DNA of 64,000 nt from Sphingomonas sp. Leaf208. GTDB lineage: Bacteria > Pseudomonadota > Alphaproteobacteria > Sphingomonadales > Sphingomonadaceae. How positions within the stretch are numbered: the stretch's first letter is position 1; every line of letters starts with the position of its first letter. The stretch covers positions 307,655-371,654 of the forward strand of contig NZ_LMKH01000035.1 in assembly GCF_001421415.1 (NCBI RefSeq), read 5' to 3'. Positions 33,226-42,844 of the stretch are shown here, one piece after another. The translations under genes were made by a program, and so were the position numbers. The notes beneath the pieces were generated by a model, which was given only the letters and a program-made list of their open reading frames with translations, did no database searches and was not told the DNA's origin.

Positions 33226-33905
33226 GCGCGGAGCCTTTCGAGCGTCGGGACGAGTACGTCGAAACCGTCGATCACCGCGTCGGCGCCAAGCTCTGCTACG
33301 GGCTGCATCAGGAAGCCGAAGCTGCACGCGATCGTCGGCAACCCCGCCGCATGCCCGGCTTGGATATCAAAGATCGAATCGCCGACGAACGCCGCGCGGT
33401 CTCCGCCGCCCCCGCTTTCACGACACAGCTTCACCATCTCGTGGATCGGCATTGGCGACGGCTTCGACTCCGCCATCGTATCGCCGCCCAGGATGCAGGC
33501 AAATCGATCGATCAGCCCGAGTTCGCCCAGTACGGTCCGCGCAAACCGTTCGATCTTATTGGTGACGATCCCCAGCGTCACGCCCTTCGCAGCCAAGGCA
33601 TCCAGCGCGTCGATCACACCTGGGTAAGGCTTTGTAAGCACGCAGATATTCGCCTCGTAATAGGCGAGCAGATCGGCGTGCAGCGCATCAAGCATCGGTT
33701 CGTCATACCCGCCGGTCGCGGTCAGGCCCTGCTTGAGCATGTGCCGCGCGCCGCCGCCGATCATCGGCTTGACCTGCTCGACGGTGAGGGGCGGGCGACC
33801 GACAGTAGCGAGCGCGTGGTTGACCGCGGCGGCCAGGTCGCCGCTCGTGTTGAGCAACGTGCCGTCCAGGTCGAACCCGACGATATCGAATAAAAAATGC
33901 GTCAT
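33222..33905 (-). CDS. gph: HAD-family phosphoglycolate phosphatase
   Basis: The 227-residue protein starts at ATG 33905. HAD motif I is VGFDLDGTLLNT, motif II GIVTNK, motif III around KPSPMPI, and motif IV FVGDSIFDIQAG. The cap domain with GGGARHMLKQGL and the length match phosphoglycolate phosphatase, which removes 2-phosphoglycolate produced by DNA 3'-end repair or oxygenation. Other HAD phosphatases are possible because substrate selectivity is hard to read. It is divergent from glmU with a 62-base gap and coupled to the VanZ-like gene. Confidence 0.85.
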   Translation of the reverse strand: MTHFLFDIVGFDLDGTLLNTSGDLAAAVNHALATVGRPPLTVEQVKPMIGGGARHMLKQGLTATGGYDEPMLDALHADLLAYYEANICVLTKPYPGVIDALDALAAKGVTLGIVTNKIERFARTVLGELGLIDRFACILGGDTMAESKPSPMPIHEMVKLCRESGGGGDRAAFVGDSIFDIQAGHAAGLPTIACSFGFLMQPVAELGADAVIDGFDVLVPTLERLRA

Positions 33906-33967
33906 TGGATGCGGGCCTGCCAGCGAGACTATGGAATTGGCAAGGCTTTCGTGGCAGCGATCCTTCC

Positions 33968-35362
33968 ATGACGACGCATTCCATCGACCAACCGATTCCG
34001 GCCCACCCCATCGCAGTCGTGATCCTCGCTGCCGGCAAGGGTACGCGGATGAAATCTGATCTTCACAAGGTGCTTCATCCGATCGCCGGCCGACCGATGC
34101 TGCTGCATCTCGTCGCAAGCGCGGCGGCGTTGCAGCCGGCGAAGACCGTCGTCGTGACCGGGGCGGGGCGTGAACAGGTCGAGGCGGCGGTGGCACCGCT
34201 TGGGATCGCCACTGCGCTCCAGGCGGAGCAACTCGGCACCGGCCACGCGGTCGCGCAGGCCCGCGACGCGCTGGCGGGGTTCGAGGGCGACGTCCTGATC
34301 CTCTACGGCGATGTGCCGCTGGTCACCGCCACGACGATGCAGCGGATGATCGATCGGTTGCACGCCGACGACACGCCCGCCGTCGTCGTGCTCGGCTTTC
34401 GCCCGGAAAACCCTGGCGCCTATGGTCGCGTGATCGCCGATGCCGCGGGCCGGATGGACCGGATCGTCGAGTATAATGACGCGTCGGAGGCGGAACGGGC
34501 GGTGACGTTGTGTAACTCCGGGCTGATGGCGGTGCACTCGACCGACCTGTTCGCGCTGCTCGACCGGCTCGGCAACGACAATGCGGCGGGCGAATATTAC
34601 CTCACCGATATTGTCGGTCTGGCAGGGGCCGACGGCCGTTCGTCCGCCGTCATCGAAACCGGCGCGGACGAGGTCGCTGGCGTCAACAGCCGCGGCGAAC
34701 TCGCCAGCGTCGAAGGCGCATGGCAGGCAACGCGTCGCGCGCAGGCGATGGCCGATGGCGTCACGTTGATCGCGCCCGATACAGTCTGGTTCTCGCACGA
34801 CACGGTCCTCGGCCGTGATGTCGTGATCGAACCCAACGTCGTGTTCGGCCCCGGCGCGCGCATCGCTAATGGCGCGACGATCCACGCGTTCAGCCACATC
34901 GAGGGCGCCTCGGTCGGCAAGGGTGCGAACGTTGGTCCGTTCGCCCGCCTCCGCCCCGGCGCGGACCTGCATGCGGACGCCAAGGTCGGCAATTTCGTCG
35001 AGATCAAGAAGGCGGTCATCGGCGAAGGCGCGAAGGTCAGCCACCTGACCTATATCGGCGACGCGGATATCGGCGCGGGCGTGAATATTGGCGCGGGGAC
35101 GATCACCTGCAACTACGACGGTTACTTCAAATACCGCACCGTGATCGGCGCGGGCGCGTTCATCGGTTCGAACTCCGCGCTGGTCGCGCCTGTCACGATC
35201 GGCGCAGGTGCCATCGTCGCCGCGGGATCGGTCGTGACTCAGGACGTCGAGGCCGATGCGCTGGCACTGGTCCGCCCGCCGCAAATCGCGAGGCCCGGCT
35301 GGGCCAGGCGCTTTCGCGACGGCATGATCGCGCGTAAGGCCGCCCAAGCAAGCGGCAAGTAA
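33968..35362 (+). CDS. glmU: Bifunctional UDP-GlcNAc pyrophosphorylase / glucosamine-1-P acetyltransferase GlmU
   Basis: From ATG 33968 the protein has 464 residues, the normal GlmU length. The N-terminal uridyltransferase has LAAGKGTRMKSDLHKVLHPI, EQLGTGHAV and YGDVPLV. The C-terminal left-handed beta-helix of hexapeptide repeats contains NFVEIKKA, SHLTYIGDADIGAGVNIGAG and NYDGYFKYRT. It makes UDP-N-acetylglucosamine in two steps for peptidoglycan and lipid A. The next gene, glmS, supplies the precursor glucosamine-6-phosphate and follows after 26 bases. Confidence 0.96.
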   Translation: MTTHSIDQPIPAHPIAVVILAAGKGTRMKSDLHKVLHPIAGRPMLLHLVASAAALQPAKTVVVTGAGREQVEAAVAPLGIATALQAEQLGTGHAVAQARDALAGFEGDVLILYGDVPLVTATTMQRMIDRLHADDTPAVVVLGFRPENPGAYGRVIADAAGRMDRIVEYNDASEAERAVTLCNSGLMAVHSTDLFALLDRLGNDNAAGEYYLTDIVGLAGADGRSSAVIETGADEVAGVNSRGELASVEGAWQATRRAQAMADGVTLIAPDTVWFSHDTVLGRDVVIEPNVVFGPGARIANGATIHAFSHIEGASVGKGANVGPFARLRPGADLHADAKVGNFVEIKKAVIGEGAKVSHLTYIGDADIGAGVNIGAGTITCNYDGYFKYRTVIGAGAFIGSNSALVAPVTIGAGAIVAAGSVVTQDVEADALALVRPPQIARPGWARRFRDGMIARKAAQASGK

Positions 35363-35388
35363 GACCCGTTCCACGGAGTATGATGTAA

Positions 35389-37212
35389 ATGTGTGGTATC
35401 GTTGGAATCCTGAGCGGCGAAGATGTTGCCGGTCGTCTGCTGGATGGTCTGAAGCGGCTCGAATATCGCGGCTATGACTCGGCCGGCATCGCGACTGACA
35501 ATGACGGCGCGATCGAGCGGCGGCGGGCGTCGGGCAAGCTGGTCAATCTGGCGAACGAACTCGCCGCGCATCCGCTGCCTGGCAAGACCGGTATCGCGCA
35601 TACGCGTTGGGCGACGCATGGCGGCCCGACGACCAACAACGCGCACCCGCATGCGACCGGCGAGGTCGCGGTGGTCCACAACGGCATCATCGAGAACTTC
35701 AAGCCGCTACGCGACGAACTGATCGCGCGCGGCCGGACGTTCACTAGCGAGACCGACACCGAGGTCGTTGCGCATCTCGTCAGTGAGAAGGTCGAGGCGG
35801 GGATGGACCCGGTATCGGCCGTCCGCGAGATCCTGCCGCGCCTTCACGGTGCATTCGCGCTCGCGATCCTGTTCCGCCAGCATCCCGACCTGCTGATCGG
35901 CGCGCGCCTCGGCTCGCCGCTGGTCGTCGGCCACGGCGACGGCGAGATGTATCTCGGCTCGGACGCGCTGGCGCTCGCGCCGCTGACGCAGCGGATCGCG
36001 TATCTCGATGAGGGCGACTGGGTCGTGCTGACCCGTGATGGCGCGCAGGTCTATGACCGCGAGAACACGCCGGTCGAGCGCGCTATCACGATTTCTGGGA
36101 TCACTGGCGACGTGATCTCGAAGGGCAACCACAAGCATTACATGCTGAAGGAAATCTACGAGCAACCGATTGTCGTCGCGCAGACGCTGCGCTCGTATCT
36201 GAAGCGGATGGAAGGCGAGATCACGCTGCCGATCCCCGAGTTCGACCTGTCGACGATCAAGCGCGTAACGATCGTCGCGTGCGGGACGAGCTTCTACGCG
36301 GGCATGGTCGCCAAATACTGGTTCGAACAGTTTGCGCGCGTCCCCGTCGACCTCGATGTCGCGTCCGAGTTCCGCTACCGCGAACCGGTGATGGAAGAGG
36401 GCGGCCTTGCTCTCTTCATCTCGCAGTCGGGCGAGACCGCGGACACGCTCGCGGCGCTGCGCCACGCCAAGGCCGAAGGCCAGAAGATCGCGGTCGTCGT
36501 CAACGTGCCGACCAGCACGATGGCGCGCGAGGCCGACCTGCTGTTGCCGACTCATGCGGAGCCTGAAATCGGCGTGGCATCGACCAAGGCGTTCACCTGC
36601 CAGCTCGCGGTTCTTGCGGCACTTGCGGCCAATCTGGCGCATGCCAAGGGTCTGCTGACCAAGGACCAGGAGCGCGAGATCGTCCGCCACCTCGCCGAGG
36701 CGCCCGCCGCGCTCAACGGCGCGCTGGCGTATGACGAGGCGATCGAGGCGATGGCGCACAAGATCGCCGGCGCGCGCGACGTGCTGTATCTGGGGCGCGG
36801 CACCGATTACCCGCTGGCGCTCGAGGGCGCGTTGAAGTTGAAGGAAATCAGCTACATCCACGCCGAGGGCTATGCCGCCGGCGAGATGAAGCACGGTCCG
36901 ATCGCGCTGATCGACGAGCATGTGCCCGTCATCGTCATCGCGCCCTCGGGCCCGCTGTTCGAAAAGACCGTCAGCAACATGCAGGAAGTCATGGCACGCG
37001 GCGGCAAAGTCGTGCTGATCTCCGATTACGACGGCATCCAGGCGGCCGGCGAAGGCTGCATGGCGACGATCACCATGCCCAAGGTCCACCCGCTGATCGC
37101 GCCTTTGGTCTATGCGGTACCAGTGCAGTTGCTCGCGTATCACGTAGCAGTGCTGAAGGGTACGGACGTCGACCAGCCGCGGAATTTGGCGAAGAGCGTG
37201 ACGGTCGAATAA
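35389..37212 (+). CDS. glmS: Glutamine-fructose-6-phosphate aminotransferase (isomerizing) GlmS
   Basis: The 607-residue enzyme starts MCGIVGILSGEDVAGRL, with Cys2 as glutaminase nucleophile after Met removal. GIAHTRWATHG and NGIIEN follow in the glutamine amidotransferase domain. Two SIS domains follow, with ACGTSFYAGMVAKYW and ISQSGETADTLAAL, then GVASTKAFTCQL and the C-terminal DQPRNLAKSVTVE. It makes glucosamine-6-phosphate from fructose-6-phosphate and glutamine. No glmS ribozyme-like sequence is evident before it. Probably co-transcribed with glmU. Confidence 0.97.
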   Translation: MCGIVGILSGEDVAGRLLDGLKRLEYRGYDSAGIATDNDGAIERRRASGKLVNLANELAAHPLPGKTGIAHTRWATHGGPTTNNAHPHATGEVAVVHNGIIENFKPLRDELIARGRTFTSETDTEVVAHLVSEKVEAGMDPVSAVREILPRLHGAFALAILFRQHPDLLIGARLGSPLVVGHGDGEMYLGSDALALAPLTQRIAYLDEGDWVVLTRDGAQVYDRENTPVERAITISGITGDVISKGNHKHYMLKEIYEQPIVVAQTLRSYLKRMEGEITLPIPEFDLSTIKRVTIVACGTSFYAGMVAKYWFEQFARVPVDLDVASEFRYREPVMEEGGLALFISQSGETADTLAALRHAKAEGQKIAVVVNVPTSTMAREADLLLPTHAEPEIGVASTKAFTCQLAVLAALAANLAHAKGLLTKDQEREIVRHLAEAPAALNGALAYDEAIEAMAHKIAGARDVLYLGRGTDYPLALEGALKLKEISYIHAEGYAAGEMKHGPIALIDEHVPVIVIAPSGPLFEKTVSNMQEVMARGGKVVLISDYDGIQAAGEGCMATITMPKVHPLIAPLVYAVPVQLLAYHVAVLKGTDVDQPRNLAKSVTVE

Positions 37213-37253
37213 CGGCCCGCTCACCGTCGGGTCCTACACTTTGGGATAAGTCC

Positions 37254-37360
37254 ACCTCCCCGGCGAAGGCCGGGGCCCAGTTGGGGAACGGTAGTAACGA
37301 CGGATGGTCCGCTGTTACGACTACCTTTCCAACTGGGCCCCGGCCTTCGCCGGGGTGGTG
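37254..37360. repeat. Intergenic palindrome, family A
   Basis: Arms CCCCGGCGAAGGCCGGGGCC and GGCCCCGGCCTTCGCCGGGG are almost perfectly inverted around about 55 bases. It separates glmS from the riboswitch region and may end the glmUS message. Confidence 0.87.
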
Positions 37361-37473
37361 CCTTTCTATCGGGTCGAGTGAGCGATTTCTTTCTGCGCTC
37401 CTCATCCCTCGATTGACTAAGATTGTGCGCCGCGTCACAACTCGCGGCGTCGATGTCGGGCAACCGGCATGGC

Positions 37474-37676
37474 ACCGCGCGGGAGAGCGTTTCCGGTCCT
37501 TTCAGGGCTGATGGAACCGCCGAAGGAGCAACCACCCCGGAATCTCTCAGGCACCAGAGACCGCGCGGGGCTGATCGACACTCTGGAAAGCGTCCTGGCG
37601 TAAGTCGAGGGCCACCGAAGGGGTAAGCGCTGGACATATCCGGCGCGAAAGCTCTCAGGTCCCGTGACAGAGGGGG
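37474..37676 (+). promoter_or_regulatory. Tandem glycine riboswitch controlling the gcv operon
   Basis: Two consecutive aptamer-like units are visible. The first begins GCGCGGGAGAGC, contains CCGCCGAAGGAGCAA and ends with AATCTCTCAGGCACCAGAGA. The second has CACTCTGGAAAGCG, CACCGAAGGGGTAAGCG and GCTCTCAGGTCCCGTGACAG. The two CUCUCAGG-type cores and the CCGAAGG motifs are hallmarks of the glycine aptamer. The region ends about 50 bases before gcvT, so glycine binding likely switches on the glycine cleavage genes. Confidence 0.93.
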
Positions 37677-37728
37677 TTCGGATCGTTGCACCCATTGGTG
37701 CCGCGCGCCCCTTCGACGGAGACCGGAT

Positions 37729-38961
37729 ATGAGCGATTACGCGAGCATCATTGACCAGGCGGACGACTACGTCGAGCCCGAGGTCCTGCCGTTGCCGCTC
37801 GATGCGTGGCACCGGGCGCACGGCGCGCGGATGGTCGAGTTCGCCGGCTACGAGATGCCGATCCAGTATGAAGGCATCATGGCCGAGCACGCCTGGACGC
37901 GCGACTCGGCGGGCCTGTTCGACGTCAGCCACATGGGCCAACTCGTCTTCTCCGGCGAAGGCGTCGCGCACGCGCTCGAAACCGTCCTACCGGGCGATAT
38001 CGCCGGCTTGGGCGAGGGCAAGATGCGCTACTCGCTGCTGCTCGCACAGGATGGCGGCATCCTCGACGACCTGATGGCCACGCGCCTGCCCGACGACCAG
38101 CCGTCGCCCTTCTCCGCGCAGGACGTCGAGCCCGAAGCCTACGACCCGCTCCACCCGTCGCCGACCGCAAGCGGCAGCTTCTACGTCGTCGTCAACGGCG
38201 CCACCAAGTATGACGACATCAGCTATCTGATTGAGCATCTTCCCTACGACGTCACGATCAACATCCTCGAAGATCAGGCACTGCTCGCGGTGCAGGGCCC
38301 CAAGGCGGTCGAGGCAGTCGCGCGGATCGTCCCCGGCGTCGACGCGCTCGTATTCATGACCGCCGGTGCGTTCCATTGGAACGACGTGCCGCTCTGGATC
38401 AGCCGCTCGGGCTACACCGGCGAGGATGGCGTCGAGATCTCGCTCCCCGCCGAACATGCCGTGGCGTTTGCCAACGCATTGCTCGCGCTCCCCGAGATCA
38501 AGCCGATCGGCCTCGGCGCCCGCGATTCGCTGCGTCTTGAAGCCGGCTTGCCGCTCTACGGTCACGACCTCGATCCCGAGATCACGCCGGTCATGGCCGA
38601 CCTCGGCTTCGCGCTGTCGAAGCGCCGCCGCGAAGCCGCCGACTTCCCCGGTGCCGAGCGCATCCTCACCCAGCGCGAACACGGCCCCGCCGCCAAGCGC
38701 GTCGGCCTGATCGTCGAGGGCCGCCAGCCCGCGCGCGAGGGCGCCGAAGTGATCGACGACACCGGCGCGACGATCGGCCGCCTGACCAGCGGGGGCTTCG
38801 CACCGACGCTCGGGAAGCCGATCGCGATGGCCTATGTGCCGCTCGCGCTCGCCGCACCCGGCACCCGCATCGAAATCGCGCAACGCGGCAAGGTCCACAC
38901 CGCCACCGTCACCGCGATGCCCTTCATTCCCCACCGCTACGTCCGCGCAGGAGCCAAGTGA
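37729..38961 (+). CDS. gcvT: Glycine cleavage system T protein (aminomethyltransferase)
   Basis: The 410-residue protein has [27 protein letters not shown], and [14 protein letters not shown] with [20 protein letters not shown]. These cover the folate-binding and C-terminal parts. It transfers the methylene group from the aminomethyl-lipoyl H protein to tetrahydrofolate, releasing ammonia. Compared with E. coli it has a 25-residue N-terminal extension and an extra loop of about 30 residues after LMATRLPDD (roughly 118-152). That loop does not resemble the palindrome families. It is the first gene after the glycine riboswitch. Confidence 0.95.
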   Translation: MSDYASIIDQADDYVEPEVLPLPLDAWHRAHGARMVEFAGYEMPIQYEGIMAEHAWTRDSAGLFDVSHMGQLVFSGEGVAHALETVLPGDIAGLGEGKMRYSLLLAQDGGILDDLMATRLPDDQPSPFSAQDVEPEAYDPLHPSPTASGSFYVVVNGATKYDDISYLIEHLPYDVTINILEDQALLAVQGPKAVEAVARIVPGVDALVFMTAGAFHWNDVPLWISRSGYTGEDGVEISLPAEHAVAFANALLALPEIKPIGLGARDSLRLEAGLPLYGHDLDPEITPVMADLGFALSKRRREAADFPGAERILTQREHGPAAKRVGLIVEGRQPAREGAEVIDDTGATIGRLTSGGFAPTLGKPIAMAYVPLALAAPGTRIEIAQRGKVHTATVTAMPFIPHRYVRAGAK

Positions 38962-38962
38962 T

Positions 38963-39334
38963 ATGAGCCGTTACTTCACGCAGGATCATGAATGGGTCGA
39001 TGTCGACGGCGACGTCGGCACCGTCGGGATCTCCGAATACGCACAGAGCCAGCTCGGGGACGTCGTGTTCGTCGACGTCCCCGAAGCCGGCAAGACGCTG
39101 AGCAAGGGCGACGAAGCCGCGGTCGTCGAGTCGGTCAAGGCCGCGTCCGACGTGTACTCCCCCGTCTCGGGCACCGTCACCGAGGGCAACGCTGCACTCA
39201 CCGACGATTCCAGCCTGGTGAACTCGGACGCCGAAGCGGCCGGCTGGTTCTTCAAGCTGACGCTCAGCGACCCGAGCGAACTCGACAACCTGATGGACGA
39301 AGCCGCCTACGCAGCCTTCGTCGAAGGACTGTAA
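38963..39334 (+). CDS. gcvH: Glycine cleavage system H protein
   Basis: The 123-residue protein has the lipoyl-carrier motif with the modified lysine in [19 protein letters not shown], preceded by [19 protein letters not shown]. It shuttles the aminomethyl intermediate between P and T proteins on its lipoyl arm. The start lies one base after the gcvT stop (TGA-T-ATG), so the two are tightly coupled. Length is typical. Confidence 0.96.
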   Translation: MSRYFTQDHEWVDVDGDVGTVGISEYAQSQLGDVVFVDVPEAGKTLSKGDEAAVVESVKAASDVYSPVSGTVTEGNAALTDDSSLVNSDAEAAGWFFKLTLSDPSELDNLMDEAAYAAFVEGL

Positions 39335-39340
39335 GTCGCT

Positions 39341-39440
39341 GCTCCCCTCCCGCCTGCGGGAGGGGTCGGGGGAGGGGCTGATACAGTCGTTCCCCGCCTC
39401 ATTCCCTCCCCCGACCCCTCCCGTAAACGGGAGGGGAGGA
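39341..39440. repeat. Intergenic palindrome, family E, between gcvH and gcvPA
   Basis: Arms CTCCCGCCTGCGGGAGGGG and CCCCTCCCGTAAACGGGAGG flank a centre of about 50 bases, each arm being itself a hairpin. The right arm runs directly into GGGGAGGAG, which serves as the ribosome site of gcvPA at 39448. The same family is found inside gcvPB (41101) and near 46645. Confidence 0.82.
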
Positions 39441-39447
39441 GACTAGA

Positions 39448-40806
39448 ATGCGCTACCTTCCCCTGACCCAGCCCGACCGTGCGGACATGCTCGCCGTCAT
39501 CGGCGCCGCAACCATCGACGACCTCTTCGTCGACGTGCCCGAAGCCGCCCGCCTCGACGGCCCGGTCCGCGACTTGCCGATGCACGCCTCCGAAATGGCG
39601 GTCGAACGCCACATGTCGGCGCTCGCCAAGAAGAACCTCACCGCCGGCGAAGCGCCGTTCTTCCTCGGCTGCGGCGCGTACAAGCATCACGTTCCCGCGT
39701 CGGTCGATCACCTGATCCAGCGCGGCGAGTTTCTCACCGCCTACACGCCGTACCAGCCGGAAATCGCGCAGGGCACGCTGCAGATGCTGTTCGAGTTCCA
39801 GACTCAGGTTGCGCGTCTGCTCGGCACCGATGTCGCCAACGCCTCGATGTACGACGGCTCGACCGCGTGCTGGGAAGCGATCGTGATGGCACGCCGCATC
39901 ACCAAGCGGGGCAAGGCGATCCTGTCGTCGGGTCTCCACCCGCATTACGTCTCGGTCGCGAACACGATGGCCAAGTTCACCGGCGACGTGCTCGACACGA
40001 CCGCGCCCGAACTGGTCGCCGACATGGACCTCGACCAGCTGATCGCGAAGATCGACGACGACACGTCGTGCGTGGTCGTCCAGTACCCCGACATCCTCGG
40101 CCGCATCGCCGACCTGCGCCCGCTCGCGGATGCGTGCCACGCGAAGAAGGCGCTGCTGATCGCCGTCGTCACCGAGCCCGTCGCCTTGGGCGCGATCACC
40201 TCGCCCGGCGAGATGGATGCGGACATCGTCGTCGGCGAAGGTCAGTCGCTCGGTGTCGGCCTCCAGTTCGGTGGACCCTATGTCGGCCTGTTCGGCTGCA
40301 AGGACAAATACGTCCGCCAGATGCCCGGTCGCCTTTGCGGCGAGACCGTCGACGCGGACGGCCGCCGCGGTTTCGTCCTGACGCTGTCGACCCGCGAGCA
40401 GCATATCCGCCGCGAAAAGGCGACGTCGAACATCTGCACCAACTCGGGCCTCTGCGCGCTGGCGTTCTCGATTCACATGACGCTGCTCGGCGAAGCCGGC
40501 CTGCGCCAGTTGGCCGAGGTGAACCACGCTGGCGCGGTCTCGGCGGCGGAACGCTTGTCGCAGATCCCCGGCGTCGAATTGGTCAACGACAGCTTCTTCA
40601 ACGAATTCACGTTGAAGTTGCCCGTCGAAGCCCGCCCCGTCGTCCGTACGCTCGCCGATCGCGGCATTCTCGCCGGCGTATCGCTCGGGCGTTTGTACCC
40701 CGGCAACGACTCCCTCGCGAACGGCCTCGTCGTCGCCGTGACGGAAACGACCACCGCGGAGGACGTCGAAACGCTTGCGTCCGCACTCCAGGAGATACTG
40801 GCATGA
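39448..40806 (+). CDS. gcvPA: Glycine dehydrogenase (decarboxylating) subunit 1, GcvPA
   Basis: The 452-residue protein is the N-terminal half of the split P protein. It has [20 protein letters not shown], then [20 protein letters not shown] and [34 protein letters not shown] and [15 protein letters not shown]. With GcvPB it binds pyridoxal phosphate and decarboxylates glycine, loading the H protein. It follows gcvH after a family E repeat and precedes a family D repeat. No deletion is apparent. Confidence 0.95.
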   Translation: MRYLPLTQPDRADMLAVIGAATIDDLFVDVPEAARLDGPVRDLPMHASEMAVERHMSALAKKNLTAGEAPFFLGCGAYKHHVPASVDHLIQRGEFLTAYTPYQPEIAQGTLQMLFEFQTQVARLLGTDVANASMYDGSTACWEAIVMARRITKRGKAILSSGLHPHYVSVANTMAKFTGDVLDTTAPELVADMDLDQLIAKIDDDTSCVVVQYPDILGRIADLRPLADACHAKKALLIAVVTEPVALGAITSPGEMDADIVVGEGQSLGVGLQFGGPYVGLFGCKDKYVRQMPGRLCGETVDADGRRGFVLTLSTREQHIRREKATSNICTNSGLCALAFSIHMTLLGEAGLRQLAEVNHAGAVSAAERLSQIPGVELVNDSFFNEFTLKLPVEARPVVRTLADRGILAGVSLGRLYPGNDSLANGLVVAVTETTTAEDVETLASALQEILA

Positions 40807-40820
40807 GCGATCATTTTACC

Positions 40821-40925
40821 CCGTTCGTGCCGAGTAGAGACCGAGCCTGTCGAGGGCTCGTATCGAGGCACATGTCTCTCGATACGGCATCTCGACAAGC
40901 TCGATGCCTACTCGAGACGAACGGA
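40821..40925. repeat. Intergenic palindrome, family D, between gcvPA and gcvPB
   Basis: Bounded by CCGTTCGTGCCGAGTAG and CTACTCGAGACGAACGG with internal inverted CTCGTATCGAGG and CTCTCGATACGG segments. It is the second copy of the element at 12831. It separates the genes of two interacting subunits. Confidence 0.83.
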
Positions 40926-40945
40926 ATGGGTTGGGAGATCACGGC

Positions 40946-42607
40946 ATGAGCATCAACCAGAGCGGCTGGCGCCCGACCTCGCCCGAGGCGAACACGGGTA
41001 ACGTCCCCGCATCGGTAACCGGCAACAAGGCGCTGATGCTGGAAGAAGCGCTGATCTTCGAGATCGGCGACGCGCACACCACCGGCGTAGACTTCGCTGC
41101 TCCCTCTCCCCTCCGGGGAGAGGGTCGGGGTGAGGGGCAGCCCAGCAATGCGGCGCCCGGTACGACCCCTCAGCCAACCCTCTCCCCGCAGGGGAGAGGG
41201 CTATCGCGCCTCGGCAACCTGTCGCGCAAGGCGCCCATCGGCCTCCCGGGTCTCTCCGAACCAGAGACCGTCCGCCACTACACCCGCCTCTCGCGCCAGA
41301 ACTACGGCATCGACCTTGGCTTCTTCCCGCTCGGATCGTGCACGATGAAGCACAACCCGCGCCTCAACGAGAAGATGGCGCGGCTCCCCGGGTTCTCCGA
41401 CGTCCACCCGCTCCAGCCGGTCGACACCGTGCAGGGCGCATTGGAAGTCATCCACCAGCTCGCGCACTGGCTCGTCACGCTCACCGGCATGACCTCGGTC
41501 GCGATGAGCCCCAAGGCGGGCGCGCACGGCGAACTCTGCGGCGTCCTCGCGATCCGCGCGGCACTCGAAGCCAAGGGCGAAGGCGCGCGGAAGATCATCC
41601 TCGTCCCCGAGAGCGCACACGGCACCAACCCCGCCACCGCAGCCTTCGCCGGCTATAGCGTCGAGGACATCCCCGCCACCGCCGAAGGCCGCGTCGACAC
41701 CGCCGCGCTGAAGGCCCGGCTCGGCCCCGACGTCGCCGGCGTGATGATCACCAACCCCAACACGTGTGGACTGTTCGAGCGCGACATGCGCGAAATCTCC
41801 GACGCGGTGCATGCGGCGGGCGGCTTCGTCTATTGCGACGGCGCGAACTTCAACGCGATCGTCGGCCGCGTCCGGCCAGGCGATCTCGGCATCGACGCGA
41901 TGCACATCAACCTGCACAAGACCTTCTCGACGCCCCACGGCGGCGGCGGTCCGGGTTCGGGTCCGGTCGTGTTCTCGGAGGCTCTGACACCGTACGCGCC
42001 ACTCCCCTTCGTCGAGAAGCAGGGCGATCAATTCGTCCTGGTCGAGGAAGAGAATGCCGACGAACATCACGCCGGCAGCTTCGGTCGCATGGTCGCGTTC
42101 CACGGCCAGATGGGCATGTTCACACGCGCGCTGACGTACATCCTCAGCCACGGCGCGGACGGCCTGCGCCAGGTGTCGGAGGACGCGGTGCTCAATGCGA
42201 ACTACATCCTGCGCAGCCTCGACGACACGCTCGACGCACCGTTCGGCCCGTCGGGTCCGTGCATGCACGAGGCGCTGTTCTCGGACTCGGGCCTCGCCGC
42301 CGGCTTCTCGACGATTGACATCGCGAAGGGCCTGATCGACGAGGGCTTCCACCCGATGACGATGTATTTCCCGCTCGTCGTCCACGGCGCGATGCTGGTC
42401 GAGCCGACCGAGACCGAATCGAAGGCGGCGCTAGACCAGTTCATCGCCGCGCTCCGCTCGGTCGCCGAACGCGCGAAAGCTGGTGACCCGAGCCTCAAGA
42501 CCGCGCCCCACTTCGCCCCCCGCGCGCGCCTCGACGAGACTCTCGCGGCGCGCAAGCCGGTACTGGTCTGGAAGGACCCCGCTCCGATGGCGCAAGCCGC
42601 GGAGTAA
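40946..42607 (+). CDS. gcvPB: Glycine dehydrogenase (decarboxylating) subunit 2, GcvPB, with an in-frame repeat insertion
   Basis: From ATG 40946 the protein has 553 residues. The pyridoxal-phosphate lysine is in NLHKTFSTPHGGGGPGSGPV; APFGPSGPCMHE, TMYFPLVVHGAMLVEPTE and GLPGLSEPETVRHYTRLS are also typical. Residues about 52-86 are foreign: they are encoded by a family E palindrome (41101-41200), read as SPLRGEGRGEG ... LSPQGRG, inserted between GVDF and the conserved GNLSRKAPIGLPGLSEPE. The length of the insert keeps the frame open. The insertion lies in the N-terminal arm before the PLP domain, so activity is probably kept. It completes the glycine cleavage operon. Confidence 0.94.
   Translation: MSINQSGWRPTSPEANTGNVPASVTGNKALMLEEALIFEIGDAHTTGVDFAAPSPLRGEGRGEGQPSNAAPGTTPQPTLSPQGRGLSRLGNLSRKAPIGLPGLSEPETVRHYTRLSRQNYGIDLGFFPLGSCTMKHNPRLNEKMARLPGFSDVHPLQPVDTVQGALEVIHQLAHWLVTLTGMTSVAMSPKAGAHGELCGVLAIRAALEAKGEGARKIILVPESAHGTNPATAAFAGYSVEDIPATAEGRVDTAALKARLGPDVAGVMITNPNTCGLFERDMREISDAVHAAGGFVYCDGANFNAIVGRVRPGDLGIDAMHINLHKTFSTPHGGGGPGSGPVVFSEALTPYAPLPFVEKQGDQFVLVEEENADEHHAGSFGRMVAFHGQMGMFTRALTYILSHGADGLRQVSEDAVLNANYILRSLDDTLDAPFGPSGPCMHEALFSDSGLAAGFSTIDIAKGLIDEGFHPMTMYFPLVVHGAMLVEPTETESKAALDQFIAALRSVAERAKAGDPSLKTAPHFAPRARLDETLAARKPVLVWKDPAPMAQAAE
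41101..41200. repeat. Palindrome of family E inserted within the gcvPB coding sequence
   Basis: The arms CCCTCTCCCCTCCGGGGAGA and CTCTCCCCGCAGGGGAGAGG flank a centre of about 50 bases, as in the intergenic copy at 39341. It is entirely inside gcvPB and carries no stop codon in the gene's frame. Confidence 0.85.
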
Positions 42608-42656
42608 GGGGAGCAGGTGATCTTCGGGGCGTGACGCTTGCACCCGAAGGACAATA

Positions 42657-42762
42657 CCACCCCGGCGAAGGCCGGGGTCCAATTGGGAGATGCTGCTGAG
42701 GGATGGCGGCGTGTCGTTATTGCCACCTTTTCAATTGGGCCCCGGCCTCCGCCGGGGTGGCA
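42657..42762. repeat. Intergenic palindrome, family A
   Basis: Arms CCCCGGCGAAGGCCGGGGTC and GGCCCCGGCCTCCGCCGGGG lie between gcvPB and the CcdC-like gene, and are a possible end of the gcv message. Confidence 0.86.
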
Positions 42763-42844
42763 GTTCAAATGTGTCGTCGCCTCTTTACCTTGGCTGTATT
42801 GCTGCCATACTACACCAATTGAAGGTGATGGCGTGGGGGACGCA

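Noticed and set aside
35363..35388. glmS ribozyme
   Set aside because: The gap between glmU and glmS is only 26 bases, too short for the ribozyme, which is known mainly from Firmicutes.
36100..36300. Possible frameshift or second start within glmS
   Set aside because: The 607-residue frame is continuous and all motifs are in order.
33929..37224. Long minus-strand open frames opposite glmU and glmS (about 481 and 505 residues)
   Set aside because: They are exact antisense shadows of well-conserved enzymes; products are Arg/Asp/His-rich without motifs, as expected from high-GC codon structure.
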